11,858 bases of DNA from Gammaproteobacteria bacterium (lineage in GTDB: Bacteria; Pseudomonadota; Gammaproteobacteria; SMWH01). The notes below the pieces were generated by a model. The model ran no database searches. It had not been told where the DNA came from and worked only from the letters and a program-made list of their open reading frames with translations. The position numbers and the translations under genes were made by a program. Below, one piece after another: positions 1-6,319 of this stretch. Location of the stretch: NCBI GenBank assembly GCA_004357005.1, contig SMWH01000101.1, positions 1 to 11,858 of the forward strand, in the 5' to 3' direction. Within the stretch, counting starts at the first letter, position 1. Each line of letters begins with the position of its first letter.

Positions 1-1
1 G

Positions 2-190
2 AGGGACAGCGTACTCGACAACCTGCGCGAAATTGATACCGCCACCCAGGAGATCCGCGGCGCCATCGGCCGCGATCCCGGCGCTATTTATCTGGTGCAA
101 ATGCTGGTGGCGCTGTACGCGCGCGAAATCGACATTCTCAGACAACTGAACCAGACAACGACGACCTATTCACAGGAGACTCAGCTATGA
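2..190 (+). CDS. C-terminal fragment of an unidentified protein, possibly an anti-sigma factor
   Basis: The reading frame is open from the window edge and ends in a TGA that shares 4 bp (ATGA) with the start of the next gene. The 62 visible residues are mostly charged and helical in character, with a stretch resembling DPGAIYLVQMLVALYAREID and a Thr/Gln-rich tail. Tails like this occur in zinc-finger anti-sigma factors, which often precede DUF4097-type exported proteins, but the N-terminal zinc-binding part that would prove it lies outside the window. The overlap indicates one transcript and probable translational coupling with the downstream gene. The coding call is firm because of the overlap and open frame. 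The function is inference only. Confidence 0.6.
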   Translation, partial: RDSVLDNLREIDTATQEIRGAIGRDPGAIYLVQMLVALYAREIDILRQLNQTTTTYSQETQL

Positions 191-1080
191 ACGGCTCATT
201 ACGGAATGCGGGTATTGCCCTCGCCCTGATCCTTTTGCCACTGTCACACATTGCAGTGGCGGATACGGATATCAACGAGACCCGGGCCGTCAACGCCGAC
301 GCCACGGTGCAGATCTCCAACGTGGAAGGTTCCATTGACGTCAGCGCCTGGGAAAACAACGAGGTCCACATCAGCGGCAGTCTGGGCAAAGGGGTCGAAG
401 GCCTGGACATCAGCGGCGACGCATCCCGGCTGAAAATCGAGGTCCAGTACCCGGATGATGACAGTTGGCATGGCCGCAAGATTCATGACACCGATCTGAT
501 TGTCCGGGTCCCCGTCGGCGTACGGCTCATCGCGACCGGCGTGAGCGCGGATATCACGATCAACGGCGTGGAAGGCCCGGTGCGCGCCGAGACCGTTAGC
601 GGCGAGATTGAGATCGGCGGGTCGCCGGCCGAACTCAACATCAACAGCGTCAGTGGTGACACCGTCGCGGACGTGGATACGCAAAAGATCAAATACTCAT
701 CCGTCAGCGGCGATCTGCAGCTGCGGGGCCTGACGGGCGAGTTCTCGGGCAACGCCGTATCCGGTGATATTGAGGTCATGGCTGACCATGTGACCGCGTT
801 CTCAGCGGAGACGGTTTCGGGCAGCGTCGAGCTGAGCGGCACGCTGGACAAAAACGCGACCCTGGATATCAAAACCCTGAGCGGCGACATCGTCCTCTAT
901 CTGCCGGCCGATTTGTCCGCCGACATCAGCTTCGACACCTTCAGCGGTGACCTGTACGGGGATTTCGATATTCCCCGGGCCAAGGACCAGGACTATGTGA
1001 AGTTTTCCGTCGGCAACGGAGACGCACAGATCAGGTTGAACACCTTCAGTGGCTCCGCGGAGCTGAATCGCGCTCGCTGA
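187..1080 (+). CDS. Exported DUF4097-family beta-strand repeat protein
   Basis: The start is well supported: AGGAG at 174-178 lies 8 bases before the ATG, and the ATG overlaps the previous stop. Residues 1-25 form a signal peptide with a short polar start, a leucine/alanine core and an Ala-Val-Ala cleavage site, so the 297-residue product should be exported to the periplasm or surface. From about residue 130 to the end it is built of repeats of roughly 20 residues, each with a turn of the form (S/T)-(V/L/F)-S-G-(D/S): NSVSGD, SSVSGD, NAVSGD, ETVSGS, KTLSGD, DTFSGD and NTFSGS. This matches the DUF4097 family, predicted to fold as stacked beta strands. No catalytic residues are apparent. The molecular role is unknown; coupling to a possible anti-sigma gene suggests an envelope-related regulon, which is inference. 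Confidence 0.85.
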   Translation: MNGSLRNAGIALALILLPLSHIAVADTDINETRAVNADATVQISNVEGSIDVSAWENNEVHISGSLGKGVEGLDISGDASRLKIEVQYPDDDSWHGRKIHDTDLIVRVPVGVRLIATGVSADITINGVEGPVRAETVSGEIEIGGSPAELNINSVSGDTVADVDTQKIKYSSVSGDLQLRGLTGEFSGNAVSGDIEVMADHVTAFSAETVSGSVELSGTLDKNATLDIKTLSGDIVLYLPADLSADISFDTFSGDLYGDFDIPRAKDQDYVKFSVGNGDAQIRLNTFSGSAELNRAR

Positions 1081-1104
1081 CGGCTACAACTGAATTGTTG
1101 TTCG

Positions 1105-1134
1105 CGGCGGGTCCCGCAGGGCCCGCCGTTTTTT
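1105..1134 (+). terminator. Rho-independent terminator after the DUF4097 gene
   Basis: A stem pairs CGGCGGG (1105-1111) with CCCGCCG (1122-1128) and extends inward through a G-T and two G-C pairs to a CGCA loop. Six T residues (1129-1134) follow on the plus strand. It lies 25 bases after the stop at 1080. The T tract runs up to the stop codon of the convergent gene. On the minus strand no T tract follows the stem, so it is oriented to stop plus-strand transcription. Confidence 0.85.
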
Positions 1135-1916
1135 CAGCAACCGTAATTCTCCAGTGGAAACGCGTAACGTTCCTCGCCGGTAACACTCCCGCTGGAATCG
1201 AAGCTGCGCTCGACAAAGCGCAACTCACCATTTCGGCCGATCACAACCACCGTGGTGCTGCGCGTACCGTAGCTTTCACTGACGACAAAGGGCGGCGCCA
1301 ACATGCGCTCGATGGCTTGATCCAGTCCGGTGTCCGGCAATGATTCGTCGTCCGCCGCGCTGGAGTCTGAAAGAATGTCGAGCAGTGAGTCATCATCCAT
1401 GCAGTTTTCGAGCATACATTTTTCGAGAGCTGCCTTGCTCCGGACGACCTTGGGCCACGGGGTTTCCAGCAAATGGTTACTCATCCCGTAGATGCCGGGA
1501 GTCAACACCCGGATATCCCCCTCTCGGTTGCTGAGATAGGCCATGAGATTGACAGGGTCCCCGGCCGCTCCCACCAGCAAACTGAAACCGTTGTAGCGTT
1601 CCATACCTGGTTTCATTTTCTCGAGCCACTCCGGGGCCGACAGATCCGACTCGAGGAATCCGATAACCAGGTCCCCTCTGCTGGGGGCGTCGCTGTTCGC
1701 GCGTACGGCTTCCCGGTAGTTGGTCACGGCGGCAAAACGACCGCGACCGGTGACACCCATCCAGGTGCCGCCTCCCTGCAAATCGCGCCCCGCCAATATG
1801 CCGTTGTCCCAAAATGCCGCCGGTTGCGTGGGACGATCGTGGAACTCGTCCCGGTTCGCGACCATCACCAAAGGATAGTCAACATGATGATTAAAGGCGC
1901 AAACGATCAGGCACAT
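1134..1916 (-). CDS. NRDE (TANGO2/Ser-rich) family protein
   Basis: This 260-residue product starts MCLIVCAF, has the family signature Asn-Arg-Asp-Glu at residues 21-24, and carries the conserved GGGTWMG block near residue 50 and a TNYRE segment near residue 68. These identify the NRDE/TANGO2 family. Cys2 would become N-terminal after removal of the initiator Met, as in N-terminal-nucleophile hydrolases, a fold proposed for this family. The open frame extends 29 codons further upstream, but that part is a shadow of comF; the MCLIV start is the conserved one, so the ATG at 1914-1916 was chosen. It overlaps the end of comF by 10 bp, which implies co-transcription. The bacterial function is not established; the human relative TANGO2 has been linked to lipid and heme handling. 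Confidence 0.88.
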   Translation of the reverse strand: MCLIVCAFNHHVDYPLVMVANRDEFHDRPTQPAAFWDNGILAGRDLQGGGTWMGVTGRGRFAAVTNYREAVRANSDAPSRGDLVIGFLESDLSAPEWLEKMKPGMERYNGFSLLVGAAGDPVNLMAYLSNREGDIRVLTPGIYGMSNHLLETPWPKVVRSKAALEKCMLENCMDDDSLLDILSDSSAADDESLPDTGLDQAIERMLAPPFVVSESYGTRSTTVVVIGRNGELRFVERSFDSSGSVTGEERYAFPLENYGC

Positions 1917-2623
1917 GAGCGCAGGAAATCGGAACGCAACGCGCGAGCAGCCACCCAGACCTGGACCTGGCTCACACCCGCGCGCCGCAGCACTCTGACA
2001 CATTCCTCTGCCGTGTGCCCGGTGGTAAGCACATCGTCCACCAGGGCCACGTGCTGTACGCCGGGTGACCGGGCAATCGCGAACGCCCGACGCACATTAC
2101 CTTCCCGGGACCCTGTGGGAAGACCAGACTGGGCCCGGGTGTCGCGGACGCGCGTCAGCATGCCACGCGCAACGGGGATGCCAAGCTCCGCCCCGAGGCG
2201 GCGGGCCAGAAACTCCGCCTGGTTGAAACCGCGTTCCCGCAAGCGCGCACGATGCAGGGGGACCGGTATCAACAATTCGGGTCTGCCGTCGCCAGGCGCA
2301 CGGCGGGCCATCAACGATGCAAGCAAACGACCGCAGTTCATGCGCCCATCAAACTTGAAACGTTGCACCAGCCAGTTCACCGGGGCGTGGTAACGCAAGG
2401 GCGTCATCATCCGTGTCCACGCGGGTGGTTCGTTGAGACAGAGCCCACAGATTTCACCCGCACCTGCGAGTGTTCGGCCACAGCCGCTGCAAGCCTGATC
2501 GAGTACTGGCAGATCTTCGCGGCAACCGGCACACAAATCCATGCCACCGGCGCCCGGGTCGCCGCACAGAATGCAGCGGGGCGGAAACAAAGGATCAAGG
2601 GCGTGGCTAAGGAGCGAAGTCAT
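1907..2623 (-). CDS. comF: ComF family protein (phosphoribosyltransferase-like, competence-related)
   Basis: The 238-residue protein begins with a zinc-binding region of four Cys pairs (C17/C20, C31/C34, C45/C48, C59/C62). It ends with a phosphoribosyltransferase domain holding the PRPP-loop motif VDDVLTTGHT around residues 195-204 and the block IPVPLHRARLRERGFNQAE in the middle, all typical of ComF. Family members are needed for DNA uptake in naturally competent bacteria, where ComF is thought to act in the cytoplasm on incoming single strands. A TTG start nine codons upstream is possible but poor; the ATG at 2621-2623 fits family length. It follows bioY by 27 bp and overlaps the NRDE gene. 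comF next to biotin genes is a common gammaproteobacterial arrangement. Competence in this organism cannot be judged from here. Confidence 0.9.
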   Translation of the reverse strand: MTSLLSHALDPLFPPRCILCGDPGAGGMDLCAGCREDLPVLDQACSGCGRTLAGAGEICGLCLNEPPAWTRMMTPLRYHAPVNWLVQRFKFDGRMNCGRLLASLMARRAPGDGRPELLIPVPLHRARLRERGFNQAEFLARRLGAELGIPVARGMLTRVRDTRAQSGLPTGSREGNVRRAFAIARSPGVQHVALVDDVLTTGHTAEECVRVLRRAGVSQVQVWVAARALRSDFLRSCA

Positions 2624-2650
2624 TCCATTGACTCGCGAAAAAAACAACAA

Positions 2651-3238
2651 TCAGCGTTCGCGGATCAGCCTCCACGCACTGGGCAACACAATGGCGGCCA
2701 GCGCAATCTTGAGCAACGCCGCGGGAACGAAAGGCGCTACCCCCGTCTTGATGGCTTCCCCAATACTGCCCACATAAACGGACAACCAGAGTACTCCACA
2801 GGCAAAGATCACAATCGTTCCCAGTGTCATGGCCAGCACGGTCAGTCGCGGGTTACGGTCCCAGCCTCTTTCGGCCAACGATCCAACCAGCAGCGCGGCC
2901 AGCAGAAAACCAAACAGATACCCTGCGGTGGGTCCGGCAAAATAAGCGAGCCCGCCACCCGTGGCGAACACCGGTAGCCCGACGGCTCCCTCCAGCAGAT
3001 AAGCCACAAGCGTTGCCGCACCCAGACGTGCACCGTAGACCATGCCGATCACCAGCACAACGAAAGTCTGCATGGTCATGGGGACCGGCCAGAAGGGGAT
3101 CTGGGCACGGGCACTGATGGCCAGCAAGGCGGTACCAGCCAGGATCAGCAGCGCCTTTCGCGCGAGTTCAGGCCATGCATCTGCCGTGGGCCACAAGGCA
3201 TCAATGAGAGTCGGTCTGGCGGCGGTCAATGTGGACAT
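2651..3238 (-). CDS. bioY: BioY, substrate-binding membrane component of a biotin ECF transporter
   Basis: The 195-residue product is strongly hydrophobic, with about six membrane segments, and carries BioY hallmarks: PVPMTMQTF near residues 52-60 and a glycine-rich stretch GLPVFATGGGLAYFAGPTAG near residues 87-106. BioY is the S component that binds biotin in energy-coupling-factor uptake systems. The ATPase and T components (BioM, BioN or a shared module) are not in the window; they may lie elsewhere or BioY may act alone, as reported for some family members. The start at 3236-3238 gives the normal family length, although only a weak GAG precedes it. It leads a minus-strand cluster with comF and the NRDE gene and is divergent from bioC, so uptake and synthesis of biotin share a 127-bp control region. 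Confidence 0.92.
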   Translation of the reverse strand: MSTLTAARPTLIDALWPTADAWPELARKALLILAGTALLAISARAQIPFWPVPMTMQTFVVLVIGMVYGARLGAATLVAYLLEGAVGLPVFATGGGLAYFAGPTAGYLFGFLLAALLVGSLAERGWDRNPRLTVLAMTLGTIVIFACGVLWLSVYVGSIGEAIKTGVAPFVPAALLKIALAAIVLPSAWRLIRER

Positions 3239-3277
3239 CGCTTGGTCTCGTCAATCAGGCCAATCGGGACTGGAGGA

Positions 3278-3306
3278 ATGATAGCCTAAACTCCGTGCCT
3301 GCTCGA
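3278..3306 (-). promoter_or_regulatory. Possible promoter of the bioY-comF-NRDE cluster
   Basis: On the minus strand a TATCAT box (plus positions 3278-3283) lies 17 bp from a poor -35 candidate TCGAGC (3301-3306). It would start transcription about 30 bases before the bioY ATG. The 127-bp region between bioY and bioC shows no clear BirA-type operator (TTGTAAACC arms). The only other feature seen is a 9-bp tandem near-repeat, CAATCAGGC/CAATCGGGA, at 3252-3269. Weak call based on box similarity only. Confidence 0.25.
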
Positions 3307-3365
3307 CGCATGGCTCGAAGCAGTGCCCGGTACGGCTTAAAACGTGAGGTGAAACGCAGCAGTCG

Positions 3366-4238
3366 ATGAGCGAAACCTACCGCCTGGATCCCGAAGCGCG
3401 ACGGCGTAACCTGGCCCGCGCCGCCGGTCACTATGATCAATCCGCGGTGTTGCAGCGGGAGATCGCCGGGCGCCTGCTGGAACGGGTCGTCTGCCTGAAA
3501 ATGCGCCCGTCCAGAATCCTGGATTTGGGGTCGCGCACCGGACACAGCACCGGGGAACTGGCTCGACTGTTCCCCGATGCGGAAGTCGTGGGCGTTGACC
3601 AGGCCGCGATACTCGCGACCCGGGGCAACGATTCCGGCCATCGTGTCGCGGGGCAGTTGCCTGCGTTGCCGTTTCGACGCGGCGCTTTCGATCTCGTGTT
3701 TTCCAACCTGGAGTTGCACTGGTGCATGGAACTCGTTCCGGCACTGGAAACCCTGCGACAGGTGCTGGCGCCCAAAGGCGCGGTCATGTTCACGACTTTC
3801 GGTCCCGACACGCTCGTGGAACTTCGTTACAGCTGGCAGCAGGCAGATGAACTGGAGCACGTACACGGCTTTGTGGACATGCACGACATCGGCGATGCCC
3901 TGATGCGTGCCGGTTTTGCCGATCCGGTCATGGATGTGGACCGTGTGACACTCACCTATCCAAAAGTCAGGGACCTGTTACAGGATTTGCGTAACACCGG
4001 CGCGCAAAATGCTCTTTGCAGCCGGCGCCGCACACTCACCGGCGCCCGCCGCTACCAGACCATGTGCGACCATTATGAACATCTGCGCAACGCCGACGGA
4101 CTTGTGCCTGCGCGTTTCGAGGTGATTTATGGACACGCCTGGGCACCGCCAACCGGTACCCCGGAACGCCATGGTGACCACGAAGTCGTCACCATTCCCG
4201 TTGATCAGATCGGGAGAAAGAAAACTCAAGGCAAGTGA
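3366..4238 (+). CDS. bioC: Malonyl-ACP O-methyltransferase BioC
   Basis: BioC methylates the free carboxyl of malonyl-ACP with S-adenosylmethionine, letting fatty acid synthesis build the pimeloyl moiety of biotin. The 290-residue protein has a class I methyltransferase fold: an SAM-binding loop ILDLGSRTGH at residues 51-60, an acidic residue D78 after the second strand (VVGVD), and the block FDLVFSNLELHWC at 108-120 typical of BioC. FTTFGPDTL (142-150) and GFVDMHDIGDALMRAGFADP (168-187) also match the family. The loop reads G-S-R-T-G where G-C-G-T-G or G-S-G-T-G is usual. The start is fixed: an in-frame stop at 3345 and no other start codon lie before the ATG, and GAGGTG at 3346-3351 serves as a somewhat distant ribosome site. 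No bioH, bioF, bioD or bioB is seen beside it. Its 3' end overlaps zapE by 13 bp. Confidence 0.93.
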   Translation: MSETYRLDPEARRRNLARAAGHYDQSAVLQREIAGRLLERVVCLKMRPSRILDLGSRTGHSTGELARLFPDAEVVGVDQAAILATRGNDSGHRVAGQLPALPFRRGAFDLVFSNLELHWCMELVPALETLRQVLAPKGAVMFTTFGPDTLVELRYSWQQADELEHVHGFVDMHDIGDALMRAGFADPVMDVDRVTLTYPKVRDLLQDLRNTGAQNALCSRRRTLTGARRYQTMCDHYEHLRNADGLVPARFEVIYGHAWAPPTGTPERHGDHEVVTIPVDQIGRKKTQGK

Positions 4239-5314
4239 GGTTTCGCAAGGTATTCGTGGGACTGCATTTCCATCAAACGGCTGCGGGTACGCTCGAACTC
4301 GAAGTTCTGTCGCTTGCCCCGGTAGAGATCGTCCATGGGAGCCGCTGCTGACAGAATCAATTTCACATTGCGGTCGTAGAATTCATCCACCAGACTGATG
4401 AAGCGCCGGGCTTCGTCATTCTGGTCGCTGCCCAGCACCGGAACGTCCGAGATCAATACGCAATGAAAGCAACGGGCGATCTCCACGTAATCCGCCGCTG
4501 AACGGGGCCCTCCGCATATCTCGTCAAAGGCGAACCACACCACGTCATCGGCTCGTCGAACCGTGCAGATCATCCGGCCGTTGATCTCCAGTTCCGAATC
4601 GCGCACGCCCTGCTCCGGCGCCACATGGTCGAAGTTATCCTCCAGAACCCGAGCAGCTTCCGCGTCCAGCGGGCTGTGGTAGATCTCCGCCTGCTCCAGA
4701 AAACGCAATCGATAATCCGTGTCGCCTCCCAACTCCATCACATCACAGTGCCGCTCGATGAGATCGATGGACGGCAGGAACCGGGCGCGTTGCAAACCGT
4801 TGCGATAGAGCTCTGCCGGCGGAATGTTGGAAGTGGCGACCAACGTGACCCCGCGCTCGAACAGTGCCTCGAGCAGTCCGGCCAGAAGCATGGCGTCACC
4901 AATATCTGACACAAAGAATTCATCGAAACAAAGGACTCGCGCCGAACCTGCCAATTGTCCGGCGACGATACTCAGTGGGTTCTGTTCGCTTTTGACGCCG
5001 ACCAGGGCTTTGTGAACCCGGTACATGAAACGGTGAAAATGCAGGCGCAGGCGCATGTCTGCGGGCAAACAATCCGCGAACATGTCCATCAACCAGGTCT
5101 TGCCGCGTCCCACTCCGCCCCACAGGTACAAACCACGGACCGGCACGGGTTGCCGGCCGAGCACCTTGCCCAACAATCCCTGCCCGTCGCCGGGAGCTGT
5201 CAACTGTTGATACAGGGCCTGGAGACGACGAACCACCGCCTCCTGGGCGACGTCGTGCACGAAATCCGGGTTCTTGAGCTCGAATTGATAACGCGGCCAA
5301 GGTCCAACAGACAT
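4226..5314 (-). CDS. zapE: Cell division protein ZapE (AFG1-like ATPase)
   Basis: ZapE is an ATPase that joins the constricting division ring and affects FtsZ bundling in E. coli, and is related to mitochondrial AFG1/LACE1. The 362-residue protein has the Walker A motif GGVGRGKT (66-73), the Walker B/FDEFFVSD motif (around 130-137), and long blocks shared with E. coli ZapE such as LRLHFHRFM, ATSNIPP.ELYRNGLQRARFLP and EARRFI.LVDEFYDR. The start is uncertain. The ATG at 5312-5314 has GAGGT upstream and aligns with the N-terminus of E. coli ZapE. A GTG at 5387-5389 would add 25 Gly/Ser-rich residues and overlap the hydrolase stop as GTGA, which would fit translational coupling. The conserved start was preferred. 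It lies downstream of the hydrolase on the same strand. Confidence 0.92.
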   Translation of the reverse strand: MSVGPWPRYQFELKNPDFVHDVAQEAVVRRLQALYQQLTAPGDGQGLLGKVLGRQPVPVRGLYLWGGVGRGKTWLMDMFADCLPADMRLRLHFHRFMYRVHKALVGVKSEQNPLSIVAGQLAGSARVLCFDEFFVSDIGDAMLLAGLLEALFERGVTLVATSNIPPAELYRNGLQRARFLPSIDLIERHCDVMELGGDTDYRLRFLEQAEIYHSPLDAEAARVLEDNFDHVAPEQGVRDSELEINGRMICTVRRADDVVWFAFDEICGGPRSAADYVEIARCFHCVLISDVPVLGSDQNDEARRFISLVDEFYDRNVKLILSAAAPMDDLYRGKRQNFEFERTRSRLMEMQSHEYLAKPHLP

Positions 5315-5385
5315 GGGCCCAACGACCTCGGTTCCGACGCACCCGCTTCCGACGGAAGAGGCCCCGCCGGACGCCGAACCTTTGC

Positions 5386-6102
5386 TCACGGCGCCGAGCC
5401 GTCCCTCACCAGGGGAGGAAGGTGATGACGAACGTTAGCCTTGACGGCGCCACGCAGGTCCATGAGCCGGCGATGGAAAAAATGGCCGGCGCCTTCCATC
5501 ACGACCAGTTCCGGCGGGTTTTCGCTGTCCTCGACCCACTCGATCACCGCCGTGGCGGACACCACATCGTCTTCGTCGCCCTGGATGACCAGACGCGGGC
5601 AATCAGGCACAGCCAACTCCGGATAGTCTTCATAACGGCCGATGGGCGGGGCCACATAAATGAACTGGCGAACGGGCAGTTCACGTTCCGCGACGGCGCG
5701 GGCCGCCACATAGGATCCAAAAGAAAAACCACCCATCCACAGTTCGTGGCCGGGCAGGGTCTTGAGCACCCAGGCAATGACCGCCATCAGGTCATCCACT
5801 TCGCCTTCCGCGTCCCCGAATTCGCCTTCGCTGCCGCCTACGCCCCGGAAGTTGAAACGCAGGGTCTGCAGGCCAAGCTCCCGCAGTGCCCGGGACATCA
5901 TGGCGACGACCTTGTTATGCATGGTTCCGCCGCCCTGGGGATGGGGGTGGCACAGCACCGCCACGCCCAGCCGAGCCTCATCAGGCTCAGGGACTTCCGC
6001 CAGCGCCTCGAGGGCCCCCGCAGGACCGCTTATCTCGAAAGTGCTGGTTTCTGCAGGAAAACTCTCCGGATCGCGCGGGACCGGGTTATCGTCTTTGGGC
6101 AT
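5386..6102 (-). CDS. Alpha/beta hydrolase (COG2945-type)
   Basis: The 238-residue protein has an alpha/beta-hydrolase core: CHPHPQGGGTMHNKVV near residues 51-66, RFNFRGVGGSEG near 82-93, the nucleophile elbow GGFSFGS with Ser127, an acidic site in GDEDDVV (Asp178 or 179) and GAGHFF with His207. The H-P-H-P-x-G-G-T-M-x-N-K pattern is characteristic of the COG2945 group of small bacterial hydrolases, whose substrates are not established. A TTG at 6160-6162 would extend the frame but falls inside the probable promoter, so the ATG at 6100-6102 was chosen. zapE follows on the same strand. Because no BioH is present next to bioC, a pimeloyl-ACP methyl-ester esterase role could be imagined, but the sequence does not look like BioH and I do not propose it. 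Confidence 0.87.
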   Translation of the reverse strand: MPKDDNPVPRDPESFPAETSTFEISGPAGALEALAEVPEPDEARLGVAVLCHPHPQGGGTMHNKVVAMMSRALRELGLQTLRFNFRGVGGSEGEFGDAEGEVDDLMAVIAWVLKTLPGHELWMGGFSFGSYVAARAVAERELPVRQFIYVAPPIGRYEDYPELAVPDCPRLVIQGDEDDVVSATAVIEWVEDSENPPELVVMEGAGHFFHRRLMDLRGAVKANVRHHLPPLVRDGSAP

Positions 6103-6132
6103 CCGTTGATATTCGTTGCCTCGGAGCGCGCC

Positions 6133-6162
6133 ATCATAGCGCAACCGCCAGAACCCGACCAA
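6133..6162 (-). promoter_or_regulatory. Probable sigma-70 promoter for the hydrolase-zapE transcript
   Basis: On the minus strand a near-consensus -10 box TATGAT (plus positions 6133-6138) is spaced 18 bp from TTGGTC (6157-6162), a partial -35 box. Transcription would start about 24 bases before the hydrolase ATG. The box order also argues against the upstream TTG start of the hydrolase, which overlaps the -35 position. Confidence 0.45.
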
Positions 6163-6191
6163 AACCCCGCCGGGTGGGACAAAACGGCGAG

Positions 6192-6222
6192 AAACGCGGG
6201 GACAGTTCCCTTATTTCCGCTT
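6192..6222 (+). repeat. Interspersed repeat copy A, core GGGGACAGTTCCC
   Basis: This 31-base unit holds the core GGGGACAGTTCCC followed by TTATTTCCGCTT. It is the exact reverse complement of 6284-6314, 61 bases away. The core itself is nearly palindromic (GGGGA/TTCCC arms with one G-T pair around CAG), so each unit can fold into a small hairpin. Similar sequences occur as scattered intergenic repeats in gammaproteobacteria and resemble REP-type elements mobilised by RAYT transposases; that link is recall, not shown here. Confidence 0.85.
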
Positions 6223-6226
6223 AGAG

Positions 6227-6250
6227 AAACGGGGACAGTTCCCTTATTTC
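6227..6250 (+). repeat. Interspersed repeat copy B, direct to copy A
   Basis: The 24 bases from AAACGGGGACAG to TTATTTC repeat copy A in the same orientation, apart from a missing GC after AAAC. It lies only 4 bases after copy A ends. After the shared part it continues with CCACAAG instead of CGCTT, so this copy is shorter at that end. Confidence 0.8.
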
Positions 6251-6283
6251 CCACAAGTCGACTACAGTACATCGTTCGAGACC

Positions 6284-6314
6284 AAGCGGAAATAAGGGAA
6301 CTGTCCCCGCGTTT
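6284..6314 (-). repeat. Interspersed repeat copy C, perfect inverse of copy A
   Basis: These 31 bases are the exact reverse complement of copy A. The unit ends in GTCCCCGCGTTT on the plus strand and T residues continue to 6316, so the small hairpin plus T run resembles a weak terminator. The acpH start codon lies 5 bases further on. Together A and C could form a 31-bp stem with a 61-base loop that contains copy B. Confidence 0.85.
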
Positions 6315-6319
6315 TTCCA

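Noticed and set aside
1917..2003. 29-residue N-terminal extension of the NRDE protein
   Set aside because: It is out of frame within comF, and the family begins at MCLIV with the near-terminal Cys.
2252..2977. Long plus-strand open frame opposite comF and bioY
   Set aside because: Its translation has no recognisable motif and the opposite strand holds two clear gene families; it is a GC-rich shadow.
3272..3289. GGAGG followed by ATG ATA GCC TAA, a possible leader peptide before bioC
   Set aside because: Three codons only, far from bioC, and no attenuator structure follows; the match is probably chance.
6103..6162. TTG-initiated extension of the hydrolase
   Set aside because: The TTG lies in the likely -35 box and the extension is not conserved in character.
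6227..6316. CRISPR array from the repeated units
   Set aside because: Only three units, one inverted, with unequal spacers of 4 and 33 bases and no cas genes.
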